From: Nitrospirales bacterium
GTDB lineage: Bacteria; Nitrospirota; Nitrospiria; Nitrospirales; UBA8639
Direction: 5' to 3'
Assembly (NCBI GenBank): GCA_031315915.1
Contig: JALDRK010000028.1
Coordinates: 1-48,691, forward strand
Length of the DNA stretch: 48,691 nt
Under the pieces are notes generated by a model that saw nothing but the letters and a program-made list of their open reading frames with translations, did no database searches and had not been told where the DNA came from. A program made the translations under genes and the position numbers. Shown piece by piece: positions 36,010-45,325 of this stretch (position 1 is the first letter of the stretch; every line of letters begins with the position of its first letter).

Positions 36010-36491
36010 GTTGAACTCTCTTTCCTGGGGGAATGATTGAAATTAAAGGGGGCGTAGCCCTTCTCTCTCAACGAGAAAAATGGTAGGGGCTGGATATAGA
36101 CAAAAAATACGTTTGAGATTTTTTTTGTACAAAGGAAAAAATTCAAAGCAAAATTAATACCATGAGACAATAATGCTAATTTTCAGGCCTTTTTTCTTTG
36201 AATGAGTATCGGACGTTTGTTTATTTAATAATTCTTCTCGTGAATTCTGTATGTTTTACCCTTCGTCTTGAATCGTTTTGACCTACAATTGTTCAATATG
36301 TTCCGAAATATAATAGAAGATTCATGGAAACGTATTTTCCAGCACAGGAGTAGGCACTCCTATGAGGTCCGTTTCCGTCAGGTGGGATCAGATTGTAGTT
36401 CTGTAAATTTTTGAAGAATTGAAAAACGGCCTACTCTGGGTGAATGCGACCCATAAGGCCAAATATGAAAGAGGGCTAAGGAAACACCCTT
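36010..36491. other. AT-rich 482-base intergenic stretch
   Basis: This is noticeably richer in A and T than the surrounding coding DNA. It holds the promoter of the di-heme cytochrome gene (- strand) and the first copy of a diverged repeat (36143-36270, reported separately). No ORF of note was found. Confidence 0.5.
36143..36270 (+). repeat. Diverged direct repeat, copy A (downstream flank of sulfotransferase)
   Basis: Two blocks are shared with copy B at 37777-37902, in the same orientation and with nearly the same spacing. Block one is AAAGCAAAATTAATACCATG, and block two, 85-86 bases later, is AATTCTGTATG followed by TTA(C/T)CCTTC(G/A)TCT. The sequence between the blocks is only weakly similar. 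Confidence 0.5.
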
Positions 36492-37436
36492 TCAATGGAA
36501 TATTTTTTCAGGGCGGGCGTGAGAAGAATTTTTTGAGGGATAGGATAACACTACTGGAGATGGCGATTTTTTAAATTTCTCGCCTGGTTTGAGATAGCCA
36601 AACAATTCCATGGTTTCTTGGAACTGCCGACCGATTTTCTCACTAACGTGATCTGGCATTTCTTCTTTCCAACTATCTACCCGGCCTTTTCGGACGAAAA
36701 GGCCTTTGATACTTTTTTGACCGTGAAATGATTCCGCACCATAAGATTTTTCATTTCTTTGCATGGCTTCAAAAGCCCCCTGTTTAATAGCCAATTCCAC
36801 CAAGGATTCCGAACAGCGGAGGTCAGCAAAATCAACGATTTCTCTGAACGTCTTGCCTCGATCCTCGACGAGATCCTCATACCGGACTATTTTGACGGGC
36901 TGCCGTTTGGCCCGTTCCACCCAATCATTGACTTGCTGATCCCAACCGACCAGCCAAGTTTCCCAACGCCGGATACATCCATATTCCAACAATTCATCCA
37001 CAAAATCTTCCAGGCTCCCATGTATGGTTTGTTCAGTATGAAGCCAATGGTGGTAATACGACAAAAAAACCGCTCTGGGATCGCGGACCAGATAAATCGT
37101 TTTGGGGTAATAATCATGCCACCTCGGATTTTCATTTCTAAAAATTCGTGGGGAAGGGAGATCATTATAGGTTTTTATCCGTACGCCCCGTGTATGCAAA
37201 TTAGGCACAAAATTAGAAACATTAGCCATGGTCACCTTGTTGCCCATTTTTTCACTCAAAATAACCGACAGCATAAAGGCGACCCAGGTATTGCCTGACT
37301 TGGGATGGCCCACCAAAAATATATCGGTGGGACGAATCGTCCTCGAAGCCTCAAGCCGGATCGCCCCCTTGGCTCTCATAGAGGAAATTTTTTGTTTTAA
37401 AGGTGTCGGCAAAATGGCTTTTATCAATTCCTTCAT
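36492..37436 (-). CDS. Sulfotransferase domain protein
   Basis: This 314-residue protein belongs to the PAPS-dependent sulfotransferase family (PF00685 type). The 5'-phosphosulfate loop is GHPKSGNTW (43-51), the 3'-phosphate site is YLVRDPRAVFLSYYHH (115-130), and the C-terminal RKGRVDSWKEEM resembles the RKGxxGDWK element. The conserved His/Lys of catalysis cannot be fixed by eye. A good ribosome site (GGGGGA) precedes the ATG. It is probably cytosolic and transfers sulfate to a carbohydrate or small molecule. It is isolated between AT-rich stretches with a diverged repeat on both sides, and its own codons are more AT-rich than its neighbours, which suggests acquisition by transfer. Confidence 0.85.
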   Translation of the reverse strand: MKELIKAILPTPLKQKISSMRAKGAIRLEASRTIRPTDIFLVGHPKSGNTWVAFMLSVILSEKMGNKVTMANVSNFVPNLHTRGVRIKTYNDLPSPRIFRNENPRWHDYYPKTIYLVRDPRAVFLSYYHHWLHTEQTIHGSLEDFVDELLEYGCIRRWETWLVGWDQQVNDWVERAKRQPVKIVRYEDLVEDRGKTFREIVDFADLRCSESLVELAIKQGAFEAMQRNEKSYGAESFHGQKSIKGLFVRKGRVDSWKEEMPDHVSEKIGRQFQETMELFGYLKPGEKFKKSPSPVVLSYPSKNSSHARPEKIFH

Positions 37437-37986
37437 GAGTCCCCCAGGTTTTTATGGTGTTCGATGTAGTTTTCTCCACTTCACTCCCTAGATATGACCT
37501 TAGAAATCCTATTCACGCATGCAATGTTCTCAGGTAAAGGAACCCCGTGATTGCTCGACATCCACTGATTTGGCAATATGTCGGTATATTGGGGCATCTC
37601 CTGTCCAGGGGACAAAACCCAGTCCGACAGTAGCCTTTCACGAAAATATTTTTCTTCCACTTTCGTGGGGGAAGTAGAAAATAGAAGGTGGGGGAACGGA
37701 CTTTTCTACCGATGGAAGAAATATTTATTAGAAAATCCGTGAAAAAATTTTGTAATTTATTTTTTATTACAAATATTAAAGGCAAATTTTATACCATGGA
37801 ACCAAAAAGGCCGAACTTCGGAAATTCCTTGCTTTAAGCGCTTTGGATCCATATTGAAAGAAGATTCTTTTATGTAATTCTGTATGACTTATCCTTCATC
37901 TGTTCTTTTTTTCCCACGATCATCCGAGACATTCATCATGCCAAAGTGTTTTCTGCCGATTTTCCCAATCAACGACGAAATAGGAG
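37437..37986. other. AT-rich 550-base intergenic stretch
   Basis: This follows the start of the sulfotransferase gene and precedes the beta-helix gene, so it is a divergent promoter region. It holds copy B of the diverged repeat. A 90-codon - strand frame (37785-37513) has no recognisable product and I do not call it. Confidence 0.45.
37777..37902 (+). repeat. Diverged direct repeat, copy B (upstream flank of sulfotransferase)
   Basis: It contains AAAGGCAAATTTTATACCATG and, 85 bases later, AATTCTGTATGACTTATCC followed by TTCATCT, matching copy A at 36143-36270 in order, orientation and spacing. It ends about 85 bases before the beta-helix gene. Confidence 0.5.
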
Positions 37987-38799
37987 ATGGATTTGTCCGC
38001 TGAAAATCGGCCCATTCCAGAGCCACCACTCAATCCGCTTGGCGGAAAAACTTTGGTGGTGGATAGGGGAAAGTCCGGGTGTTTCATGCTTCCCAGTGAA
38101 GCCATTGCTAAAGCGGAAGAACAAGATCAGATTGTTATTCGTCCGGGAATCTATGAAGATCGCGTGGTCATCACCGATCGCCCCATTTATCTCTTAGGCG
38201 ATGGCCGAGACCAAGTCACAATTTTTAACCGTAAGAGTGGGCCCTGCTATCTCCAACGAGTTCTCGGCGGACACATCAGCGGCATTACATTTCGGTATGT
38301 TGGCAGCGATCAACACTCCGCGTTGAATATTCTGGATTCCGTGTGTACCATCTCTCATTGCCGACTGACGGAGGGCATTTTGTCAGGAATCGTGATTTAT
38401 GGACCACAATGTCGGCCAACCCTGAGGAATAATGAAGTGTGTCGAAGTCGCGAATCGGGTATTTTTTCCTTTGCGGGTGCTCAGCCCTACCTTCGGGACA
38501 ATCACTGTTTTGAAAATCATCATTTTGGAATTGCCGTGCGTGATGCCAGCACCAGACCGGATATCGTTCACAATCTGTGTTGCGAGAATATGTTGAGCGG
38601 CATTCTGCTGTTCCATCAGGCCCAAGCTCTGATGCTCAATAATGTCTGCCGGCAAAATGCGCATTGGGGCATGGTGCTCACGCCGGACAGCGAACCGACG
38701 CCCAATGTCGAAGACCTGCCCCAATCCAACACCCTTGAGAATAATCCTCACGGGTCTTTGACTATCACGGCAGAACCCTTGGCAGAAATCGGACGATAG
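37987..38799 (+). CDS. Right-handed parallel beta-helix (PbH1-repeat) protein
   Basis: This 270-residue protein has no signal peptide. From about residue 40 it shows repeated short strand units of the pectate-lyase/NosD type: AIAKAEEQDQIVIRPGIYEDRVVITDRPIYLLGDG, then LRNNEVCRSRESGIFSFAGAQPYLRDNHCFENHHFGIAVRDASTRPDIVHNLCCENMLSGILLF. Each coil has the pattern N-x-(C/V)-x-x-(N/S)-x-x-x-G-I. The opening GIYEDRVVI...LLGDG is common in F-box-like and SHCBP1-like beta-helix proteins. Such folds bind or modify carbohydrates or serve as scaffolds; no catalytic residues can be named. AGGAG directly abuts the ATG, closer than usual, so the start may be slightly downstream. Confidence 0.78.
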   Translation: MDLSAENRPIPEPPLNPLGGKTLVVDRGKSGCFMLPSEAIAKAEEQDQIVIRPGIYEDRVVITDRPIYLLGDGRDQVTIFNRKSGPCYLQRVLGGHISGITFRYVGSDQHSALNILDSVCTISHCRLTEGILSGIVIYGPQCRPTLRNNEVCRSRESGIFSFAGAQPYLRDNHCFENHHFGIAVRDASTRPDIVHNLCCENMLSGILLFHQAQALMLNNVCRQNAHWGMVLTPDSEPTPNVEDLPQSNTLENNPHGSLTITAEPLAEIGR

Positions 38800-38947
38800 G
38801 AACCCTCTCGTTGAATCCGCACAGATCGGCTGTCTTCCGCACGGCCAGTCAATCATTCCTCTGCATGATTGCTTCACAGGGTGCTGAGGGAAGATCTATG
38901 ATTAGGTTGGACCACCGTCTGAAAGAATCAATTCGGGTCAACAGAAT

Positions 38948-39382
38948 ATGAATGATAAACGATGGGTTCAACTGAATGCCGTGTTGGGAAGCCTGGTGGT
39001 GATGATTGGCCTGTGGTTGTTAATCGGAGCTTTTCCCATAGCCTGGGGTGTCGCCGCCTCCATCGTTCTTGCGTTACTCCTGGCATGGAAGTGCCCCTCC
39101 ATTGGCTATATTTGGTCGGCCAGCACGTTTTTATTGGGGTTGGAAAGTTTGGCTTGGCCGATTTCACAAATGGTGGACATCCGAAAATTGGGTCCGGAGC
39201 CGCCGCTGGAAGATCTGCAACGAATTTTTACCGCGGTGTTGTTTGGGCTTTTTTCCGGCGTATTTTGGATGATCTTTGCGTATGGAATTTTCAAACGAAC
39301 CCGAGGAGATTTAGCTCCTCCTAAACCGGTCGTTGCTCCGCCTTCTTCCGGCAAAAAGAAGTCGTCAAAAAAACCACGGTAA
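38948..39382 (+). CDS. Small hypothetical membrane protein
   Basis: This 144-residue protein has about four membrane segments: two close together at about 10-28 and 30-47, one at about 53-70 and one at about 95-115. It ends in a cytoplasmic, strongly basic Pro-rich tail (PPSSGKKKSSKKPR). No family is recognised. It is convergent with priA (24 bases between the stops) and lies 148 bases after the beta-helix gene. Confidence 0.6.
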   Translation: MNDKRWVQLNAVLGSLVVMIGLWLLIGAFPIAWGVAASIVLALLLAWKCPSIGYIWSASTFLLGLESLAWPISQMVDIRKLGPEPPLEDLQRIFTAVLFGLFSGVFWMIFAYGIFKRTRGDLAPPKPVVAPPSSGKKKSSKKPR

Positions 39383-39406
39383 TGTCGTTTCAGCCTCTCT
39401 AGACCC

Positions 39407-41683
39407 TTAATGGATTTCCAATGGATCAACATGGATTTCCACTACCACTGGTAGAGACGGAAACCTCTGGTGATATTCTTGTTGGAGTATCCTCATCTGT
39501 TGTTGCACAACTGGCAACCTCATCGTTTTGATTAAAAACAACGTCCTCTTTTTTTTGAGGCTTCCGGCCTTTTTTGAATGAATAGGACCCAGGACGCCGT
39601 CATTAGAGACCATTTCAACAACAGGTTCAGCTTCCGTTTCTGCCTGGAACAGTCTTTCAAATCTATTCTTAAAAAATTCCACCACGGGCTGGACTTTGGC
39701 CGACTGACTACCGGTGATTACGATCAGTAGAAGATGAGAAAACGGGGGATACCCCAATAGTTTCCGCAATGACAGTTCTGGGCCGTAAAACCGTTCCGGA
39801 TCCTGCTTACCGATCGCCTGCAGGACATGATGCTCCCTCATCCATGTTTGCAGGATCACTTCCCCGGGGTTTGCCCCACGATCAGCCATCCGCACTGCCT
39901 GAGCAAGAGTGCGATAGGTTCGTTCAGCCGAACGAAAATCGGGAATGTGCAGTCCCAGATCTGCCTGAGGGAAGCCCAACAGAGCAGCTTTTGGAGAATC
40001 CACTCGATGAAACAACCATTCTGTTCCGATCAAGAGTTGGATTTCTCCTCGCTGAAAAGCGGCCAAGATTCCATCAGCCTCCTGACGGGTTTTCACTTGC
40101 TCTCGATCAAAACGGGCCACTTTCGCAGAAGGGAACATGCGCGCGACTTCGTCTTCTAATCGTTGCGTGCCCACTCCCGTAAAACGAAATACCGTACCCT
40201 GACATACTGCACAGACTTCGGGTGTCGTTTGCGTGCGCCCGCAATAGGAACAAAGAAGCTTGGGAGGACGTTGAAAGAACTTTAAGGTGACATGACAGAC
40301 CGAGCACACCGGCACATGACCGCAATCCTTACATAACAGTCCATGGGAGAACCCTTTTCGGTTGAGGAAGAGGATGACCGGTTCCCGCCGCGCGAGGGTT
40401 TGTGCGATTTTTTCCTCTAACGGCGGAGAAAGGATATTTCCGAACGCAACCTGCCGCATATCGACCATTTTTAGGATCGGGGACGATACTGAACGGGCCG
40501 GCTTGAGAAATGTCCAGTCGTGCTGAAATCGGGCATATATTTCCAGAGAGGGTAAGGAGGAGCTATACACGACAAGAGCGCACTCAAGCTCGGCCCGCAT
40601 CCTGGCCACCTCTCGCGCATGATAATAGGGAACGTGCTCTTCTTTATAGGAGGCATCGGCTTCTCGCTCTATCCAGATCAATCCGACATCCGGAAGGGGG
40701 AGGAACAAGGCTGATCGAGTTCCGACCACTACATCTCTCTCGCCTCTGCGTATACATTCCCATTCGGCAACTTTCATAGAGTGGGGCAAACCTCCGTGAA
40801 AGATTCCAACTCGCTTTCCCCACATACGCCGACATCGAACGGCTAGGGCCTCCACATCTTGAGTTTCAGGGGCCAAAATGAGTGCCCGTCTCTTGTTGGC
40901 GAACACACGCATGACGGCTTTCATAAGCCCGGCCCAATGAAACTCCTCTGAAGCCACACAGAGCCGTTCCTGAAAAATGCGTTGATTTAATGCCTGCAGC
41001 ATGTTTTCAAACCCCGGAGGAAATTCGACTGTTTCTCTTTTTTCCGAAATCGCTGACTCGCCTGTCAGAGGATTCCGTTGTTCAGCCATAATCGTGTGCA
41101 CCTTGCGGCTAGACCCTCCATCGGATGAAGAACGGATCATCGGTCGCTCTTCCACCCACCCGTTTTTCTTCAACCGAGCAACGGTGGTTGCGTTGACTGT
41201 TGCGGAACGATCCCAGGTTGTCCGCAATAGCCCTTTGGGACGCCGTTCCAAGCTTCGAAGGAGAGAACTGTCCTTCATTGAGAGAACGTCCTCTGCCAAG
41301 ACCCTCCGCCCTTCATCTGTAAGAAATACCCGGCTCTTCACCTTGACTTCGCGAGGGGGGATAATCAGAGGCAAACACGATGAAATCGGAGCCAGATAAT
41401 AGCTGGCGACTGTCCGGATGAGCTGCATCAAAATGGGACTCAACGGTTGATCGGCCATGCCCATATCAACCGAGATCACATCCCGGTACATCTGAGGTCG
41501 AATGCCCAACCCACTTGTGTTGGGAACCGTTTGCTCTCGGCTGACCACCACACCTGTTACGACGATGGTCCCGAGTGGCACCACCACCGCACATCCCACC
41601 TGAACTTGCCTCTGAAAACGAGGAGGCACACGATAGGTAAAGACCCGATACTGTCGACTTGGCAACACCACATCAACAAACAT
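39407..41683 (-). CDS. priA: PriA-like primosomal protein lacking helicase motifs
   Basis: This 758-residue protein is near full PriA length. The N-terminal 3'-DNA-binding domain (FVDVVLPSRQYRVFTYRVP, VGCAVVVPLG) and the winged-helix part are present. The eight zinc Cys are intact (451, 454, 460, 463, 478, 481, 491, 494), as are ILFLNRKGFSHG, GVGTQRLEDEV and ADLGLHIPDFRSAERTYRTLAQ. The ATPase motifs are not. The GVTGSGKT Walker A position reads EFHWAGLMK (about 248-256), DEEH reads EREA (339-342), GTQMIAKGHDFP reads GTEWLFHRVDSP, and QVAGRAGR reads QAVRMADR. The frame is undamaged, so this looks like a stable non-catalytic PriA, as described for some Actinobacteria. It probably loads the restart primosome without unwinding DNA. 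Confidence 0.85.
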   Translation of the reverse strand: MFVDVVLPSRQYRVFTYRVPPRFQRQVQVGCAVVVPLGTIVVTGVVVSREQTVPNTSGLGIRPQMYRDVISVDMGMADQPLSPILMQLIRTVASYYLAPISSCLPLIIPPREVKVKSRVFLTDEGRRVLAEDVLSMKDSSLLRSLERRPKGLLRTTWDRSATVNATTVARLKKNGWVEERPMIRSSSDGGSSRKVHTIMAEQRNPLTGESAISEKRETVEFPPGFENMLQALNQRIFQERLCVASEEFHWAGLMKAVMRVFANKRRALILAPETQDVEALAVRCRRMWGKRVGIFHGGLPHSMKVAEWECIRRGERDVVVGTRSALFLPLPDVGLIWIEREADASYKEEHVPYYHAREVARMRAELECALVVYSSSLPSLEIYARFQHDWTFLKPARSVSSPILKMVDMRQVAFGNILSPPLEEKIAQTLARREPVILFLNRKGFSHGLLCKDCGHVPVCSVCHVTLKFFQRPPKLLCSYCGRTQTTPEVCAVCQGTVFRFTGVGTQRLEDEVARMFPSAKVARFDREQVKTRQEADGILAAFQRGEIQLLIGTEWLFHRVDSPKAALLGFPQADLGLHIPDFRSAERTYRTLAQAVRMADRGANPGEVILQTWMREHHVLQAIGKQDPERFYGPELSLRKLLGYPPFSHLLLIVITGSQSAKVQPVVEFFKNRFERLFQAETEAEPVVEMVSNDGVLGPIHSKKAGSLKKKRTLFLIKTMRLPVVQQQMRILQQEYHQRFPSLPVVVEIHVDPLEIH

Positions 41684-42010
41684 ACAATCCTTTAGCAGAC
41701 ATTATAATGGGCTGGAATTTTAATCAATGAAACCCCATCCTCACGTTGAAACTCTCTGAAAGTGGGAAAAGAAAATTGAGAAGGAAGAAACCCGAACCCA
41801 ATGCTCGGGACTGCGATGCTTCTCTCTACTCCCGGAAGAGAAAAGGAAGAATCATCATTTGAACAGTTTGGCCTTTTTGGGTTTGCTTGCCATCGTTATC
41901 GGGGCGGTGGGAGTTGTGCTCCTTTGGAAAAGCCGACGTAAATCAGATTCTTGAACCGCGCCCACACTGGCCAACCCCACTACGGGAAGAAATACTTATT
42001 CGGGGTTGAC
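41684..42010. other. 327-base interval with one tiny ORF
   Basis: This lies between priA and the sigma-54 regulator, both on the - strand. Apart from the 31-codon + strand ORF at 41859 it holds a short inverted repeat, CCCGA...TCGGG, near 41791-41809, without a T-run. The priA promoter should lie near 41690-41760. Confidence 0.4.
41859..41954 (+). CDS. Possible 31-residue single-span membrane protein
   Basis: A TTG start preceded by AAGGAAGA (about 10 bases upstream) opens a 31-codon frame. It encodes a hydrophobic helix (about residues 4-22, LAFLGLLAIVIGAVGVVLL) followed by a positive tail WKSRRKSDS, a credible small membrane protein with the tail in the cytoplasm. It is on the + strand while both neighbours are on the - strand. 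There is no homology evidence. Confidence 0.4.
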   Translation: MNSLAFLGLLAIVIGAVGVVLLWKSRRKSDS

Positions 42011-43396
42011 TCACACATCAGGCAGTTTTTTCAGACGTCGGTCTAGGGCAAACCGTGTGATGCCTAACTGTTTGGCCGCAAGACTCTTATTGTGATCCGA
42101 AACTCGCATGACTTCTTCAATCACGGCACCTTCGATATCCGCTAACGTGTGCTCTCCTAACACCATTTCAATTCTGATGACCTGTTGGTCGCCATGCGAG
42201 ATCGCTTGAGCCGAAGACCGCGCTTCTTCATGCAACTCGCGCGGAAGATCTCCCGGTGTCAAGGTCTTCCCATGGCAGAAAATCACGGCCCGCTCAATGA
42301 TATTCTGCAATTCCCGAATATTTCCAGGATATACATACCGCTCAAGTAGGTACTGAGCTTCTGGATCCATACCCGTAATATTCTTGCCGACCTCCTGGCT
42401 CTGACGGATCAGCGCCTGCACAGCCAACGGAATGATGTCTTCCACTCGTTCCCGCAAAGGCGGCAATTCCAATGATACCACGTTCAATCGGAAGAAGAGA
42501 TCTTCACGAAAATGTCCTTGACTCACTTCTTTTTTCAGATCACGATTCGTGGCGGCAATCAAGCGAAAGTCCACTTCAATATCTTCCCGACCACCTAACC
42601 GCTTAAAGGAACGTTCCTGCAAGACTCGCAGTAATTTTGCCTGCATGGTCGGATTGAGGTCACCGATTTCATCGAGAAACAGGGTTCCCCCTTCCGCCTG
42701 TTCGCACAGGCCCGGCTTGCGTTGATTCGCTCCGGTGAAGGCTCCTCGTTCATAACCGAATAATTCGCTTTCGAATAATTCTTGAGGAATCGCCGTACAA
42801 TTGACTCCCACAAACGGGGCATGACGACGCGAACCGTTATGGTGAAGCACACGGGCCACAAATTCCTTTCCAGTCCCTGTTTCCCCGTGCAGCAACACGG
42901 TCGTTTTTTGATTTTGCGCCATTTCCTGAATTTGGCCAACCAAGGCTTTCATACTTAGGCTATTGGCGATCAAATGAGGAAACGAGAATCGTCCTGCTAC
43001 ATCTTTGGTTTCAAAGTCTACACGACGACGGAGGGTTAAATAGTCAAGAGCCCGCTTAATCACGGGCTCAACCCCAGAAAAATCCACGCTCTTGATCAGA
43101 AAGTCGTATGCACCCAATTTCATCGCCTCGACAGCATCTTCCACCGTACCGTAAGCCGTCAGCAAAACGACCAAGGCTTGCTGAGTTTTCGGACGGAGCT
43201 GTTTGAGCGTTTCCAACCCGCTCAACCCCGGCATTTTAAGATCCAGTAAAATCAGATCCGGAACCTCATGGTCCAAGGCGGTAAGCAAATCCTCTCCCGA
43301 AGCAAAGTTCTTGATGTGATGATGCTTGGCCAATCGCCGGCTTAAGGCTTGTCGAACAACATCATCATCATCGGTCACAAAGATGGTAGCTTTCAT
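42011..43396 (-). CDS. NtrC-family sigma-54-dependent response regulator
   Basis: This 461-residue protein has an N-terminal receiver (1-120) with Asp9-Asp12 acidic cluster, phosphoacceptor Asp52 and Lys102 (followed by Ser, where Pro is usual). The AAA+ domain (about 140-370) has Walker A GETGTGKE (171-178), the sigma-54 contact loop GAFTGA (218-223), Walker B GGTLFLDEIG (Asp242-Glu243) and an arginine-finger region FFRLNVVSLELPPLRER. The C-terminal Fis-type helix-turn-helix (about 430-458) reads NKSLAAKQLGITRFALDRRLKKL. It activates sigma-54 promoters when phosphorylated. The gene follows the kinase gene by three bases, so the two form an operon. Targets are not evident; I found no clear -24/-12 promoter nearby. 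Confidence 0.93.
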   Translation of the reverse strand: MKATIFVTDDDDVVRQALSRRLAKHHHIKNFASGEDLLTALDHEVPDLILLDLKMPGLSGLETLKQLRPKTQQALVVLLTAYGTVEDAVEAMKLGAYDFLIKSVDFSGVEPVIKRALDYLTLRRRVDFETKDVAGRFSFPHLIANSLSMKALVGQIQEMAQNQKTTVLLHGETGTGKEFVARVLHHNGSRRHAPFVGVNCTAIPQELFESELFGYERGAFTGANQRKPGLCEQAEGGTLFLDEIGDLNPTMQAKLLRVLQERSFKRLGGREDIEVDFRLIAATNRDLKKEVSQGHFREDLFFRLNVVSLELPPLRERVEDIIPLAVQALIRQSQEVGKNITGMDPEAQYLLERYVYPGNIRELQNIIERAVIFCHGKTLTPGDLPRELHEEARSSAQAISHGDQQVIRIEMVLGEHTLADIEGAVIEEVMRVSDHNKSLAAKQLGITRFALDRRLKKLPDV

Positions 43397-43399
43397 GGA

Positions 43400-45325
43400 T
43401 TACACCGTCATCGGTTGGGGTTGAAGTAGACAAGGTAGCCATATGGAAATGGTCGTTCCCAACCCCTCCTGACTTTCCGCATGGATTTCCCCGCCGTGAG
43501 ATTCAATGATATTCCGGCAAATGGCCAAACCCAGTCCCGTGCCGCGTATTTTCCCGGTCGTAAAGAACGGTTCAAAAATCCGGGGAAGGGCGGTCGGATT
43601 AATCCCTCTGCCATTGTCCTGAACCTTCAGTCGAAGACCCAACGCTTGCTCACGTGTTTCCTCAGCTATAGAGAAGACCAGACGACCCTCTTGGCCAACA
43701 GCTTCAACGGCATTTTGAATGACATTCAAAATCACTTGTTTCAGTTGATCACGGTCTGCCCGAATGGTCGGCAACTGATCGGAGGGAGAAAAGTCCACAT
43801 AAATGTTTTTCTGTTTCACGAGATCCGATAACACTTGGAGAGATTCCTGAAGGAGATCAGGCAACAAAAATGTCAGAGGCAATAAATCCCTGGGGCGGGC
43901 ATAATCTACAATTTGATTCACGATACGATCCAATCGACGGGTCTCCTTGAGAATAATCTGGATATCCTCGCGTCGGGAATCTCCGCTTTCAAAATCTTCC
44001 AACAGTAACGACGTGGTCGACCCGATCCCCACCAAAGGATTGCGTATTTCATGAGCAATGCCGGCTGCCATCTGACCCAATGTGGCCAACCGTTCAGCGC
44101 GATTTAGTTGAGCGCGCATTTGTTCCAAAGCCGTAATGTCAACATTAAACCCTTGATAGCCCATAGCCTGTCCCTCTTCATTGGCGAGAGGAACGGCACG
44201 ACTCAAGACTTTTCGCACAGTTCCATCTTCGTGGAGAAAGCGAAACACTCGTTCGAAGGTTTCACCCGCTTCCCAGGCTTGCTGAAAAGCCGATCTCACG
44301 GCAGCTCGATCATCCGGATGTATCGCCTCCCACATCTGTTCCGGATCCAAATTGCCATCTGGATCACGTCCGGCAATCAACCAGTTCTGTCTATTGCTGA
44401 ACGTCAGAAGATTTTTTTCCGAGGCAAAAATACCGATAGGCGCATAATCCACAATTCCGCGATATTTTGCTTCAGAGGTGGATAAATTTTGGTTAAGCCC
44501 ACGCAATTCATTTTCGGACTGTTCGATATGCCGAATGTACTCACGAAGTTGGGTCCCCATGGTCCTCATCACGCGGGTTAAATCTCCGATTTCGTCCCCG
44601 CGATCCAAGGCCGGCACATCGGGAATACTTTTTCCAGAAGCTTTTTCAACCGTTTTGGCCAACGTGGTAAGCGGTCCGGTAATAGAGCGGGCAATCAAAT
44701 GTAGTGGCAAGAACATTAAAATGAGTGCCAACCCTCCGCCACCCACTACAACAACCATCAGCACAGACCGGTCTGCCGCACTACTATCCAACGCCTGGCG
44801 TAATAAACGTAGTTCTTGCTGATCGAACCGAGCCATTTCCTCACGAATCGCCAACATCAGCAACCGCCCCCTCTCCGCTTCAATGTAATCCAATGCCTCT
44901 TCCATACTCCCCTCCTTGACTCGTTCGATCAGCCGATCCTTATCGATCATAAGTTGTTCGACTCGTGCTTGCACCGATTCAATCAATACCCGTTGGGAAG
45001 CAACATTTTGGACCATCTGTTTCAACGAATTACCAACGTGAAGGACTCGTTGCTTCGCCGCTTGATACGGTTGAAGGAATTGGGGACCTTTCGTAAGAAC
45101 AAACCCCCGAAAACCCGTCTCCAAGTCTACCGCCAATCGCATAAATTCTGCCGAGGCTTGTTGGACATGATACACATCATTCAAATGATCTTCGTCTAAG
45201 GAGAACGTTTGAACACTTTTGTAGGTCACTAGGCTCAAAATTAACACTGCCAGAATGGGGACTCCAGAGACAAACAGAAGTTTTTTAGCAATCGGAAGAT
45301 TGAGAAAAAACCTATTCGCACGCAT
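43400..45325 (-). CDS. CHASE3-HAMP-PAS sensor histidine kinase, partner of the sigma-54 regulator
   Basis: This 641-residue membrane kinase has an N-terminal span (about 16-36), a periplasmic CHASE3-type helical sensor (about 40-185, with VDLETGFRGFVLTKGPQFLQPYQAA) and a second span (about 188-210). HAMP (about 208-262), a coiled linker and a PAS domain (about 283-400, ending GFNVDIT) follow. HisKA has His425 in GIAHEIRNPL. HATPase_c has N box QNAVEAVG, G1 DNGRGI, FEPFFTT and GTGLGLAICRNI. It phosphorylates the regulator encoded three bases downstream. The architecture is of the AtoS/NtrB type. The ligand is unknown. Confidence 0.92.
   Translation of the reverse strand: MRANRFFLNLPIAKKLLFVSGVPILAVLILSLVTYKSVQTFSLDEDHLNDVYHVQQASAEFMRLAVDLETGFRGFVLTKGPQFLQPYQAAKQRVLHVGNSLKQMVQNVASQRVLIESVQARVEQLMIDKDRLIERVKEGSMEEALDYIEAERGRLLMLAIREEMARFDQQELRLLRQALDSSAADRSVLMVVVVGGGGLALILMFLPLHLIARSITGPLTTLAKTVEKASGKSIPDVPALDRGDEIGDLTRVMRTMGTQLREYIRHIEQSENELRGLNQNLSTSEAKYRGIVDYAPIGIFASEKNLLTFSNRQNWLIAGRDPDGNLDPEQMWEAIHPDDRAAVRSAFQQAWEAGETFERVFRFLHEDGTVRKVLSRAVPLANEEGQAMGYQGFNVDITALEQMRAQLNRAERLATLGQMAAGIAHEIRNPLVGIGSTTSLLLEDFESGDSRREDIQIILKETRRLDRIVNQIVDYARPRDLLPLTFLLPDLLQESLQVLSDLVKQKNIYVDFSPSDQLPTIRADRDQLKQVILNVIQNAVEAVGQEGRLVFSIAEETREQALGLRLKVQDNGRGINPTALPRIFEPFFTTGKIRGTGLGLAICRNIIESHGGEIHAESQEGLGTTISIWLPCLLQPQPMTV

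Noticed and set aside
37513..37785. 90-codon - strand frame upstream of the sulfotransferase
   Set aside because: The composition is unlike a protein (Phe/Lys runs from AT-rich DNA) and there is no family or start signal.
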